Shown: positions 1-7,193 of the stretch, piece after piece
Layout of the letters: each line of letters begins with the position of its first letter
How positions within the stretch are numbered: the first letter of the stretch is position 1
Origin: Desertivirga sp966211215
Lineage (GTDB): Bacteria; Bacteroidota; Bacteroidia; Sphingobacteriales; Sphingobacteriaceae
DNA: 17,101 nt
Assembly: GCA_966211215.1 (NCBI GenBank)
Contig: CBIHNR010000118.1
Span: 1 to 17,101, forward strand
Direction of reading: 5' to 3'
Translations under genes and position numbers: made by a program
The notes under the pieces: model-generated
The model's input: the letters and a program-made list of their open reading frames with translations, nothing else
Databases searched by the model: none
Told to the model about the DNA's origin: nothing

Positions 1-293
1 TCTACCATTATGTTAATGCAAAAGTGCACATTGTTAAAAATGAAAACGATGAGGTAGCCCATGTGGCAGGCTCGTTAACTAATATTCAGGGACTGAAAGA
101 GAAAGAGTCCAAACTGGCACAAATTGCGTTTTCAAACTCACATTTAGTAAGAAAACCCCTGGCAAATATTCTTGGCTTGGTTGAACTGTTAAATGATGAG
201 GGTATAAACCGAAACGAAATTACTAGCATGATAAAAGAAAGTGTGCAGGAACTGGATGTTGTTATTAAGCAAATAGCAGTTACTACAAACTGA
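1..293 (+). CDS. PAS sensor protein ending in a DHp-like segment, no ATPase domain (3' part)
   Basis: The frame is open from the left edge (first full codon at base 3) to TGA at 291-293, so the gene starts outside the window. The first visible residues, through 'GSLTNIQGLKEKE', match the C-terminal strand and PAC signature of a PAS_3 domain. Next come about 55 residues with a HisKA-like H-box, 'SHLVRKPLANILGL', and a second predicted helix. The protein then stops, with no HATPase_c domain (no N, G1 or G2 boxes). The acidic residue that normally follows the H-box histidine is leucine. Family knowledge: PAS proteins of this truncated type occur in Bacteroidota and cannot phosphorylate themselves alone. 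I infer a sensor or partner subunit in a phosphorelay. A longer upstream multi-PAS region is likely. Confidence 0.7.
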   Translation, partial: YHYVNAKVHIVKNENDEVAHVAGSLTNIQGLKEKESKLAQIAFSNSHLVRKPLANILGLVELLNDEGINRNEITSMIKESVQELDVVIKQIAVTTN

Positions 294-321
294 GGCAATC
301 AATGCTCAAATATCATCATCA

Positions 322-352
322 AGGCGCTGCTGTTACTGCAGGCGCCTTTTTT
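322..352 (+). terminator. Rho-independent terminator after the PAS protein
   Basis: AGGCGC plus TGC pairs with GCA plus GCGCCT around a short loop, with one bulged G, and runs directly into six T residues. It lies about 30 nt after the stop codon and separates the sensor gene from the glycan-enzyme genes. Confidence 0.85.
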
Positions 353-494
353 GACTTATATACCACTCTAATTATGCGGTTTTACCCCTCTCGTTTTGAT
401 CTAAATATTTCCACTTTGCCTGCGTAATTAAAACATAACAGAAGTCGTTTATTCAATAGAACGCTTACAGCTGCCTTAAATAAAGCAATCGTAT

Positions 495-502
495 TATATT
501 TG
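495..502 (+). promoter_or_regulatory. Candidate Bacteroidota -7 element upstream of the BNR_4 gene
   Basis: TATATTTG fits the TAnnTTTG consensus of the Bacteroidota housekeeping sigma factor. It sits about 93 nt before the ATG at 596, in the gap after the preceding terminator. I see no good -33 TTTG at the usual distance, so the site is plausible but weak. It would drive the BNR_4-GH105 pair. Confidence 0.4.
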
Positions 503-595
503 GGCAAATTTTATAAACAACACTAACCGGTTAGGCTTACTGTAAAACTCATTGATACATTGAGGCCCGCCAATGATAATGCTATTACTCGTAGA

Positions 596-1906
596 ATGCG
601 CACACTGCTAATCTTATTATTTTCTATCATCACCGTAATTGCTGATGCCCAAAAAAAGCCTGGTGTCAGAACGGTAAACGTAGGCGAAGGCTGGGCAAAC
701 AACTCAGTAAATGCGGTCATTTTTCGTAAAAATTCCCTGTTTACCTGGCGGGATACACAGTTTATAGCCTATTATAACCAAAACAGGTTTGTGGTACTTG
801 GCAAGAGAAAACAGGGCACAGATAATTGGGAGTTAAAACAAACGCCTTATCAGGGAAACGCCGCCGATGCGCATAACGATATTAGTATCATTGTAGATGG
901 CGACGGCTACCTTCACATCTCTTGGGACCATCACAATAACAGCCTGAGATACGCAAAAGGATTAGCGCCAGGTTCTCTTGAGCTCAGCGAAAAACAGGCA
1001 ATGCTGGGTACGGAAGAAAAATCCGTGTCGTATCCCGAGTTTTATAAAATCCCAGACGGGAACCTATTGTTTTTTTATCGGGACGGCGGCTCGGGCCGCG
1101 GCGATTTGATCATCAATAAATACGATACCAAAACTCAGAAATGGACAAGGTTGCAAAACAATTTAATAAGTGGCGAAGGTCAAAGAAATGCCTACTGGCA
1201 GGCTTTTTTAGATCATAAAGGCACTATCCATGTTTCCTGGGTTTGGCGCGAAAGCCCGGATGTAGCTTCAAACCATGATATGGCTTATGCCTGCTCTAAA
1301 GATGGCGGCTTAACCTGGCAAAAATCAACCGGCGAAAAGTACGCATTGCCAATAACGGTGGCAACTGCAGAGTATGCCTGCCGAATTCCCCAGAAAAGCG
1401 AGTTGATCAATCAAACCTCCATGTCGGCAGATAAGGCTGGTAACCCTTATATCGCTACTTACTGGCGAGATGCTAATTCAAAAATTCCGCAATATCACAT
1501 CATTTACCACGATGGCAAAAGCTGGAATACCAGGGCTTTAAATTTTCGCACCACAGCTTTTTCCTTAAGTGGAGCAGGCACAAAGCGGATCCCGATCTCC
1601 CGCCCACAGGTAATGATGCAGATCTCAGCTTCAAAACCTAAAGGACTAATGATTTTTAGGGATGAAGAGCGGGGCAGCAAAGTTTCGGTAGTAGAACTTA
1701 AAAACCTAAAGAAATCAAAATGGAAAGTATTTGATTTAACGCAAAGCGAAGTGGGATCTTGGGAACCAACTTTTGATACCGAATTGTGGAAAGACACAGG
1801 GAAATTGAACCTTTTTATACAAAATGTGAAACAGGTAGATGGCGAAGGTAAAGCCAACATTCCCGCACAAATGGTTCAGGTTTTAGAATGGAAGCCAAAT
1901 TTTTAA
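596..1906 (+). CDS. BNR_4 seven-bladed propeller protein, polysaccharide lyase / GH145-like
   Basis: A 436-residue exported protein. I chose ATG at 596 because it starts directly at a signal peptide (hydrophobic residues 3-16, cleavage near 'ADAQ'); an in-frame TTG at 560 would add 12 unlikely residues. The body fits the BNR_4 family, which includes beta-propeller enzymes related to PL24/PL25 ulvan lyases and GH145 rhamnosidases. Candidate lyase residues are His93 in 'DAHND', His113 in 'WDHHNN', Tyr146 in 'SYPEF' and Arg162 in 'YRDGGSGRG'. The 20-residue His-His and 16-residue Tyr-Arg spacings agree with those I recall for PL25. The blade-1 position where GH145 carries its catalytic His reads 'WANNSV', with no His. 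The next gene, 13 nt downstream, is GH105, which acts on lyase products. I infer a lyase on a uronic-acid glycan acting in the periplasm or outside the cell; the substrate is unknown. Confidence 0.75.
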   Translation: MRTLLILLFSIITVIADAQKKPGVRTVNVGEGWANNSVNAVIFRKNSLFTWRDTQFIAYYNQNRFVVLGKRKQGTDNWELKQTPYQGNAADAHNDISIIVDGDGYLHISWDHHNNSLRYAKGLAPGSLELSEKQAMLGTEEKSVSYPEFYKIPDGNLLFFYRDGGSGRGDLIINKYDTKTQKWTRLQNNLISGEGQRNAYWQAFLDHKGTIHVSWVWRESPDVASNHDMAYACSKDGGLTWQKSTGEKYALPITVATAEYACRIPQKSELINQTSMSADKAGNPYIATYWRDANSKIPQYHIIYHDGKSWNTRALNFRTTAFSLSGAGTKRIPISRPQVMMQISASKPKGLMIFRDEERGSKVSVVELKNLKKSKWKVFDLTQSEVGSWEPTFDTELWKDTGKLNLFIQNVKQVDGEGKANIPAQMVQVLEWKPNF

Positions 1907-1919
1907 TGAACTTAATACA

Positions 1920-3071
1920 ATGAACATACACAAACACTTAGTATTTATCATCGCCGCAGCTTCTCTTGTTTTTGGAGCATGCTTGATTCAAAAATCATCC
2001 CAAAAAGGCATCACAGCCTCTAAGGCAGATGTTTTGGAAACCATCAACAAAGTAAATAATTACTGGCAGTCCAATCACCCTGATCCAGGGAACGCATTTT
2101 GGGACAATGCTGCTTATCACACGGGCAATATGGAAGCTTATTTCGTTACCAAAAACGAAGCTTTCAGAAAGTATTCAGAAGCTTGGGCTGAAAAGAACCA
2201 GTGGATGGGAGCAAAGTCAACCAACAAAGCCGAGTGGAAATATAAATATGGAGAAACAGACGACCATGTGCTGTTTGGCGATTGGCAGATATGTTTTCAA
2301 ACTTATGCCGACTTATACACTCTTGATAAAGATGAAAGGAAGATAGCCCGTGCCAGAGAAGTAATGGAATATGAAATGAGTACTCCGCGCAATGATTACT
2401 GGTGGTGGGTTGATGGGCTTTATATGGTGATGCCCGTGATGACCAAGCTTCATAAAATTACCGGGAATAAGCAATACCTGGAAAAACTCCATGAGTACTT
2501 CACCTATGCCAACAGCATCATGTACGATGAAGAAACAGGCCTGTACTACCGCGATGCGAAATACATCTATCCTAAGCATAAAAGCACTAATGGAAAGAAA
2601 GATTTTTGGGCACGTGGAGACGGCTGGATATTTGCTGGCTTGGCAAAAGTACTGGCAGATTTGCCAAAAGACGATGCTCACCGCGATGAATATATTACCA
2701 AGTACAAAAAATTGGCAAAAGCCATTAAAAGTTCACAACAGCCAGAAGGTTACTGGACCAGAAGCATGCTGGACCCGCAACACGCACCAGGACCTGAAAC
2801 AAGCGGTACAGCCTTTTTTACCTATGGTATGCTTTGGGGTATTAATAATGGATACTTAAGTGAGAAGGAATACCTGCCTGTAGTGATAAAAAGCTGGAAT
2901 TATCTTACAAAAACTGCTTTGCAGGCAGATGGAAAAGTTGGCTATGTCCAGCCAATAGGAGAAAGGGCCATTCCTGGACAAGTTGTTAACCAAAATTCCA
3001 CAGCTAACTTCGGTGTTGGTGCTTTCTTGCTGGCTTCATCCGAAATGTATCGTTATTTGGATAAAAAATAA
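1920..3071 (+). CDS. GH105 unsaturated uronyl hydrolase, lipoprotein
   Basis: A 383-residue (alpha/alpha)6-barrel hydrolase of the GH88/GH105 type. These enzymes hydrate and release 4,5-unsaturated uronic acids left by polysaccharide lyases. Residues 1-20 are a lipoprotein signal with lipobox 'FGAC', making Cys21 the lipidated residue. Catalytic landmarks, by analogy to YteR, are 'GDWQ' (Asp121), 'WVDGLYM' (Asp165, the expected general acid/base) and 'WARGDGW' (Trp230, Arg232). The usual 'GLYYH' histidine position reads 'GLYYRD', so Arg211 replaces it; this points to a subgroup different from rhamnogalacturonyl hydrolases. No acidic residues follow Cys21, so a typical Bacteroidota surface-export signal is missing and a periplasm-facing position is likely. 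The gene starts 13 nt after the BNR_4 stop, so the two are almost certainly cotranscribed. The pairing resembles the adjacent GH145/GH105 genes I recall from Bacteroides arabinogalactan loci. Confidence 0.88.
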   Translation: MNIHKHLVFIIAAASLVFGACLIQKSSQKGITASKADVLETINKVNNYWQSNHPDPGNAFWDNAAYHTGNMEAYFVTKNEAFRKYSEAWAEKNQWMGAKSTNKAEWKYKYGETDDHVLFGDWQICFQTYADLYTLDKDERKIARAREVMEYEMSTPRNDYWWWVDGLYMVMPVMTKLHKITGNKQYLEKLHEYFTYANSIMYDEETGLYYRDAKYIYPKHKSTNGKKDFWARGDGWIFAGLAKVLADLPKDDAHRDEYITKYKKLAKAIKSSQQPEGYWTRSMLDPQHAPGPETSGTAFFTYGMLWGINNGYLSEKEYLPVVIKSWNYLTKTALQADGKVGYVQPIGERAIPGQVVNQNSTANFGVGAFLLASSEMYRYLDKK

Positions 3072-3091
3072 GGAACCTTAGTTCGATTGTA

Positions 3092-3133
3092 GACTACCAG
3101 TTTCAAGAGTGCATGCACTGGTGCCATGTAGTC
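3092..3133. repeat. Nested inverted repeat with a 12-bp palindrome at its centre
   Basis: GACTAC at 3092-3097 pairs with GTAGTC at 3128-3133 around the perfect palindrome AGTGCATGCACT (3108-3119). It lies 20 nt past the GH105 stop and has no T tract. It could be a transcript-end hairpin or a mobile-repeat end. Confidence 0.55.
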
Positions 3134-3327
3134 AAGTTAAGCAACTGCCCTGTGTGCGGTGGCTTTTTCTCTTCCGCGAGGGAGATATGCAATGCTATTC
3201 AGTTAAGCGATTTGTCCGGCGTGGGTTAACCTTTCGCTCCCCCCGGGAGAAATGCCGTTAACTTAAGAATGTTTTGATTTTGTAATCAATTGAAACAAAG
3301 CGGAATAAAGAATAAAGCGCTTAGTGT

Positions 3328-3343
3328 CCCCCTCTAGAGGGGG
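3328..3343. repeat. Perfect 16-bp palindrome, C5-TCTAGA-G5
   Basis: CCCCCTCTAGAGGGGG is perfectly self-complementary and is followed by a further G-rich run, TAGGGGGAGG. I recall similar CCCTCTAGAGGG elements dispersed in Bacteroidota intergenic DNA, so it is probably an interspersed repeat rather than a gene-specific operator. Confidence 0.65.
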
Positions 3344-3403
3344 TAGGGGGAGGAATATGCAATATGTTATAATAAGCAATAAACCGCCTCCGCCTATCGG
3401 CAC

Positions 3404-3439
3404 CCTCCGCTCCGAAGGAGTCCTTTGGACCAGCGGAGG
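3404..3439. repeat. Long imperfect hairpin, CCTCCGCT / AGCGGAGG
   Basis: CCTCCGCT pairs with AGCGGAGG. The stem continues inward as CCGAAGGA against TCCTTTGG with one mismatch; an ACC bulge lies on the right arm. About 16 bp can pair around a single-base loop, so the RNA would fold back strongly. It looks like a REP-type element. Confidence 0.65.
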
Positions 3440-3481
3440 ACAGCACTAATCAGCTTTTGTAAGAAGATAAAGTGCTGTTTT
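3440..3481 (+). repeat. Inverted repeat ACAGCACT / AGTGCTGT with a short T tail
   Basis: ACAGCACT (3440-3447) pairs with AGTGCTGT (3471-3478) across a 23-nt loop and ends in TTTT. It abuts the preceding hairpin. The shape is terminator-like, but the loop is long and no gene ends nearby, so repeat is the safer label. Confidence 0.45.
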
Positions 3482-3652
3482 CCTTACCTTAATAGCATGA
3501 GGAGAACCCACCTGCAAGGAGCTCAATGGAGCCTTTTAAAACAGATTAAAACTCATTAGACGCCGAAGGCAGACAGGGTATGAGATATACATTTATGTTT
3601 TAACTTAAGGGGATGTCTAAAAACTACATGTAACTTCTCTTTTGGATAGCTG

Positions 3653-3668
3653 TCCCGAGAATTCGGGA
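3653..3668. repeat. Short hairpin TCCCGA-GAAT-TCGGGA
   Basis: Six perfectly paired bases around GAAT. A related CCCGA/TCGGG hairpin occurs at 14181-14210 in the other repeat-rich spacer, which suggests a shared repeat family. Confidence 0.4.
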
Positions 3669-3780
3669 AGGAATAGCGATGAGGCTAAAAAAAGCAGTTT
3701 TTAAAAATCCTCTAATAGCATTTGGTCCAAAACTTCCTTTCGGGGAGAGATTCCGAATACAGAGAGGGGATACGTTGCTC

Positions 3781-3800
3781 GGCGGGATTTGTAATCCGCC
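3781..3800. repeat. Hairpin GGCGGGATT-TG-TAATCCGCC
   Basis: The right arm AATCCGCC pairs with GGCGGATT of the left arm apart from one extra G. The GGCGGATT...AATCCGCC pattern is one I recall as a recurring extragenic palindrome in Bacteroidota genomes. It has no T tract. Confidence 0.55.
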
Positions 3801-3966
3801 GTCAATTACATAACCATAAATAGCTTTTTTCTCTCGAACCTTTTAAAAGCCTGTCAAAACCCCGCTAAATATCGATTTTGCCCCCTTTTTAAAGCTAATT
3901 TCCCCCCAACGCATTTCCGTAAACCGACTTCTTTTGTAAAATCAAAATAAAGCACACATAAGCTAA

Positions 3967-6900
3967 ATGAAACGGAGTATTGGAAAAAGAATCACAGTTA
4001 AACTTTCAGCAGTTTTAATAGTACTTAGCCAGCAAATCTTTGCACAAAGCAAAAACAACGATTGGGAAAATCCACAATTGCTTGGCCTTAACAAAGAAAA
4101 AGCACATGCTACATTTATGCTGTTCGACAATGCCAACGATGTAAAAGCAGATGACTACAGCAAGTCGCCATGGCACAAATCCTTAAACGGCAAATGGAAA
4201 TTTGTTTATGTAGACAAATATGCCGACAGATTAAAAGATTTTTACCGTACAGATTTAAATGATTCGCATTGGAGCGAACTGGCAGTCCCTTCAAATTGGG
4301 AAGTAAAAGGCTTCGGTATTCCAATTTACACCAACATAACTTATCCTCACCCTAAAACGCCTCCATTTATAGGCGAAAACAATCCGGTAGGCACGTATCG
4401 CAAGACATTTACCATCCCGCAAAGTTGGGATGGCAGGGAAGTGCTTTTGCATTTTGCATCCATTTCCGGCTATGCCGAAGTATATGTAAATGGCGAAAAA
4501 GTGGGAATGAGCAAGGTTGCAAAATCGCCGGCAGAGTTTAACATCACAAAGTACCTTAAAAAAGGGGAGAACCTTTTGGCGGTGCAGGTATTCAGATGGC
4601 ACGATGGAAGTTATCTGGAAGACCAGGATTTCTGGCGTTTAAGCGGCATCGAAAGAGACGTGTTCCTTTACTCGTTGCCAAAACTTACTCTGTGGGATTT
4701 CTTTGTAAAAGCTGATTTAGATAACCAGTACATCAATGGCTTATTAAGTGCTACAATCGATTTAAGGAAGTTTGACGGGGCTGCTCAAAATGCCGTTAAT
4801 GTTAATATTGCTGTACTTGACGCGGCAGGCAAAACAGTACTCAGCCAGGATAAAAAAGTAACCGTAGGTTCGGATATTACAAGCATAAATTTTTCGGGCA
4901 CTGTTCCCAAGGTTGCTAAATGGAGCGCCGAATCACCTTCGCTTTATGATTTCATCATCACCATTAAAGATGAAAATGGCAAACCGCTGGGCGTGTCTGG
5001 CTCTAAGGTCGGCTTTCGCAAAATAGAGATAAAAAATGCTCAGCTAATGGTTAATGGAATGCCCGTTTATGTAAAGGGCGTTAACCGCCACGAACACGAC
5101 GATGTAGAAGGGCACGTACCAGTAATGGAAACCATGTTGAAAGACATTCGCTTGATGAAGCAGTTTAACATCAACGCCGTACGTACAAGCCATTATCCTA
5201 ATGACCCTGTATGGTATAAGCTCTGCGACAAATACGGGTTGTATTTGGTGGATGAAGCTAATATCGAAACTCATGGAATGGGTGCCGAGTGGCAAAATTG
5301 GTTTGATAAATCCAAGCATCCGGCTTATTTACCTGAATGGGCGCCTGCACACCTCGATCGAATTACCCGCCTGGTAGAGCGTGATAAAAACCATGCATCA
5401 GTAATTATCTGGTCCTTAGGTAACGAATGTGGCAATGGCCCTGTATTTTACGATGCTTATAAATGGGTAAAGCAAAAGGATAACACCCGCCCTGTGCAGT
5501 TTGAACAGGCTGGCGAAAATGCCAATACCGACATCGTCTGCCCAATGTATCCGGGTATCGGCTCGATGAAAAAATATGCCAACTCTGTTCAGCAACGCCC
5601 ATATATTATGTGCGAGTATTCTCACGCAATGGGCAATAGCAATGGAAATTTCCAAACCTATTGGGATATCATTATGGGCAGCAAACATATGCAGGGCGGT
5701 TTTATTTGGGACTGGGTTGACCAGGGCTTGCGTACTACCGACGATAACAAGAAAACCTTCTGGGCTTATGGCGGTGATTTAGGAGGATTTTATTTGCAAA
5801 ATGATGAAAACGGCGTTGCAGATGGACTTCTAAGCTCAGATCGTACACCAGATCCGGGTTTGTACGAGGTAAAAAAAGTTTACCAGAACATCTTGTTCAC
5901 AGCTAAGGATATCAACAACGGCCTTATCAATATTTACAACCTGTTTGATTTTACCAATCTTAACCTATACAATTTCAAATGGATATTGTATAAAAATGGA
6001 GAGGCTGTAAAAGATGGCACTTTTTCCGTGGATTTGGCGCCACATCAAAAGAAAGATATCAAGTTAGCCTTGCCAAAATTCAAGTCGCAGGAGGGAACAG
6101 AGTTCTACCTTAATGTGTATGCTTATACTAAAAAAGCTACCGAAATGGTTCCCGCCGGGCATGAAATAGCTCGTGAGCAATTTAAAACTGCCGGCGACTT
6201 CTTCGCAGCTCCGCTTAAAAAAGATGAGAAGTTAACTATCACTAAAGATGCCAACAGGTTAACTTTTGCCAGCGGAAATTTAAACGGAGAGTTCGACCTT
6301 AAGCAAGGGCGTTTCACAAAATATGGGGCAAAAGAAAGTAGCAGAATTATCAGGCAGTTTCCTGAGCCGTATTTTTGGAGAGCACCTATCGATAATGATT
6401 TCGGCAGTGGAATGCAGGACAACATGGGTATCTGGCGTACAGCTCATATAAACCGTAGTGTTAAAAGCGTAGTAGTGGGAGACCAGAATGGCGATGGACT
6501 TCCGGTAAAAGTAGAATATGAGCTGAACGGCATAAACGTACCCTATTCTGTAGAATATTTGATCCAGAACGATGGAGCAGTGAAGGTTACTGCCTCAATA
6601 GATATGAATGGGCATAGCCTGCCAGAACTTCCGCGATTTGGCATGCGTATGGAGCTTCCGGCGCAATACAGCAACTTGAGTTATTATGGCCGAGGCCCTT
6701 GGGAAAATTACAGCGATAGAAATACAGCTTCATTTATTGGTTTATATAAGGATGATGTGAATAACCAGTTTTTCCAATACATTCGTCCGCAGGAAAGTGG
6801 CTATAAAACTGATGTTCGCTGGTTAAGGCTAACCAATGGCGAAGGCAAAGGCCTACAGGTAGAAGGCTTGCAGCCAATCTGCTTCAGTGCATTAAATTAT

Positions 6901-7104
6901 GCTACAGAAGATATCGACCCAGGCTCAACAAAAAAACAGCAGCATCCAACAGACATAAAACCAAGAAATGAAGTAATTTTAAATATTGATTTAAAACAAC
7001 GCGGCGTTGGTGGAGACAACAGCTGGGGCGCATTGCCGCATAATCAATACCGCTTATTAGATAAAAAATATTCATACAGTTACATATTAAGGCTAATTGA
7101 TTAA
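3967..7104 (+). CDS. GH2 beta-galactosidase, LacZ-type, exported
   Basis: A 1045-residue five-domain glycoside hydrolase. Residues 1-26 form a signal peptide ending 'IFAQ', so it works in the periplasm or outside the cell, unlike cytoplasmic LacZ. Domains run as jelly-roll sugar-binding domain (about 60-235), Ig-like domain (about 240-350), TIM barrel (about 355-640), linker beta-domain (about 655-745) and the large C-terminal beta-sandwich typical of LacZ (about 760-1045). Catalytic residues are clear: acid/base Glu487 in 'WSLGNEC' and nucleophile Glu550 in 'MCEYSHAMGN'. 'HEHDD' (374-378) and 'ANIETHGM' (431-438) are further GH2 signatures. Length is normal for the family. It should release terminal beta-galactose; within this locus the natural substrate may be galactan or arabinogalactan side chains rather than lactose. 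The 895-bp upstream repeat region suggests its own promoter. Confidence 0.92.
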   Translation: MKRSIGKRITVKLSAVLIVLSQQIFAQSKNNDWENPQLLGLNKEKAHATFMLFDNANDVKADDYSKSPWHKSLNGKWKFVYVDKYADRLKDFYRTDLNDSHWSELAVPSNWEVKGFGIPIYTNITYPHPKTPPFIGENNPVGTYRKTFTIPQSWDGREVLLHFASISGYAEVYVNGEKVGMSKVAKSPAEFNITKYLKKGENLLAVQVFRWHDGSYLEDQDFWRLSGIERDVFLYSLPKLTLWDFFVKADLDNQYINGLLSATIDLRKFDGAAQNAVNVNIAVLDAAGKTVLSQDKKVTVGSDITSINFSGTVPKVAKWSAESPSLYDFIITIKDENGKPLGVSGSKVGFRKIEIKNAQLMVNGMPVYVKGVNRHEHDDVEGHVPVMETMLKDIRLMKQFNINAVRTSHYPNDPVWYKLCDKYGLYLVDEANIETHGMGAEWQNWFDKSKHPAYLPEWAPAHLDRITRLVERDKNHASVIIWSLGNECGNGPVFYDAYKWVKQKDNTRPVQFEQAGENANTDIVCPMYPGIGSMKKYANSVQQRPYIMCEYSHAMGNSNGNFQTYWDIIMGSKHMQGGFIWDWVDQGLRTTDDNKKTFWAYGGDLGGFYLQNDENGVADGLLSSDRTPDPGLYEVKKVYQNILFTAKDINNGLINIYNLFDFTNLNLYNFKWILYKNGEAVKDGTFSVDLAPHQKKDIKLALPKFKSQEGTEFYLNVYAYTKKATEMVPAGHEIAREQFKTAGDFFAAPLKKDEKLTITKDANRLTFASGNLNGEFDLKQGRFTKYGAKESSRIIRQFPEPYFWRAPIDNDFGSGMQDNMGIWRTAHINRSVKSVVVGDQNGDGLPVKVEYELNGINVPYSVEYLIQNDGAVKVTASIDMNGHSLPELPRFGMRMELPAQYSNLSYYGRGPWENYSDRNTASFIGLYKDDVNNQFFQYIRPQESGYKTDVRWLRLTNGEGKGLQVEGLQPICFSALNYATEDIDPGSTKKQQHPTDIKPRNEVILNIDLKQRGVGGDNSWGALPHNQYRLLDKKYSYSYILRLID

Positions 7105-7114
7105 TAACAACATC

Positions 7115-7158
7115 ATATGCAGCAGGTGCGAAATACAATAAACAAACCTGCTGCATAT
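7115..7158. promoter_or_regulatory. Perfect 13-bp inverted repeat between GH2 and DUF2264 genes
   Basis: ATATGCAGCAGGT (7115-7127) is the exact reverse complement of ACCTGCTGCATAT (7146-7158), with an 18-nt loop. It starts 11 nt after the GH2 stop and ends 35 nt before the next ATG. No T tract follows, so it is not a standard terminator. It may be an RNA hairpin setting the relative level of the two genes or protecting transcript ends, or a regulator's operator. Confidence 0.6.
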
Positions 7159-7193
7159 AATAGTTTCATTGCCTTTAAAAATTAATTTATAAA

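Larger units (their letters stand above)
3072..3966. other. Geneless 895-bp spacer made of palindromic repeats
   Basis: I found no coding frame worth calling on either strand, and no tRNA. The stretch holds at least six inverted repeats, listed separately, plus degenerate direct-repeat blocks ending in GTTAAG-like words (about 3135-3141, 3202-3207 and 3257-3267). Two of those blocks share a GGGAGA(T/A)ATGC motif, at about 3180-3190 and 3245-3255. The last 130 bases are A+T rich. They contain a degenerate -7-like TTCTTTTG at 3929-3936, 30 nt before the GH2 start, which is too weak to call. No clean terminator directly follows the GH105 stop. Confidence 0.75.

Noticed and set aside
560..595. 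TTG start for the BNR_4 protein
   Set aside because: It would add 12 polar residues before the signal peptide; ATG at 596 begins directly at the hydrophobic segment.
1504..1860. Minus-strand frame of 118 codons
   Set aside because: An antisense shadow of the BNR_4 gene with no domain or start context; the same holds for other opposite-strand frames inside GH105, GH2, DUF2264, dinB, dnaE2 and the YCF48 gene.
3440..3481. Intrinsic terminator for GH105
   Set aside because: It is about 370 nt past the stop with a 23-nt loop and only four T residues; more likely a repeat.
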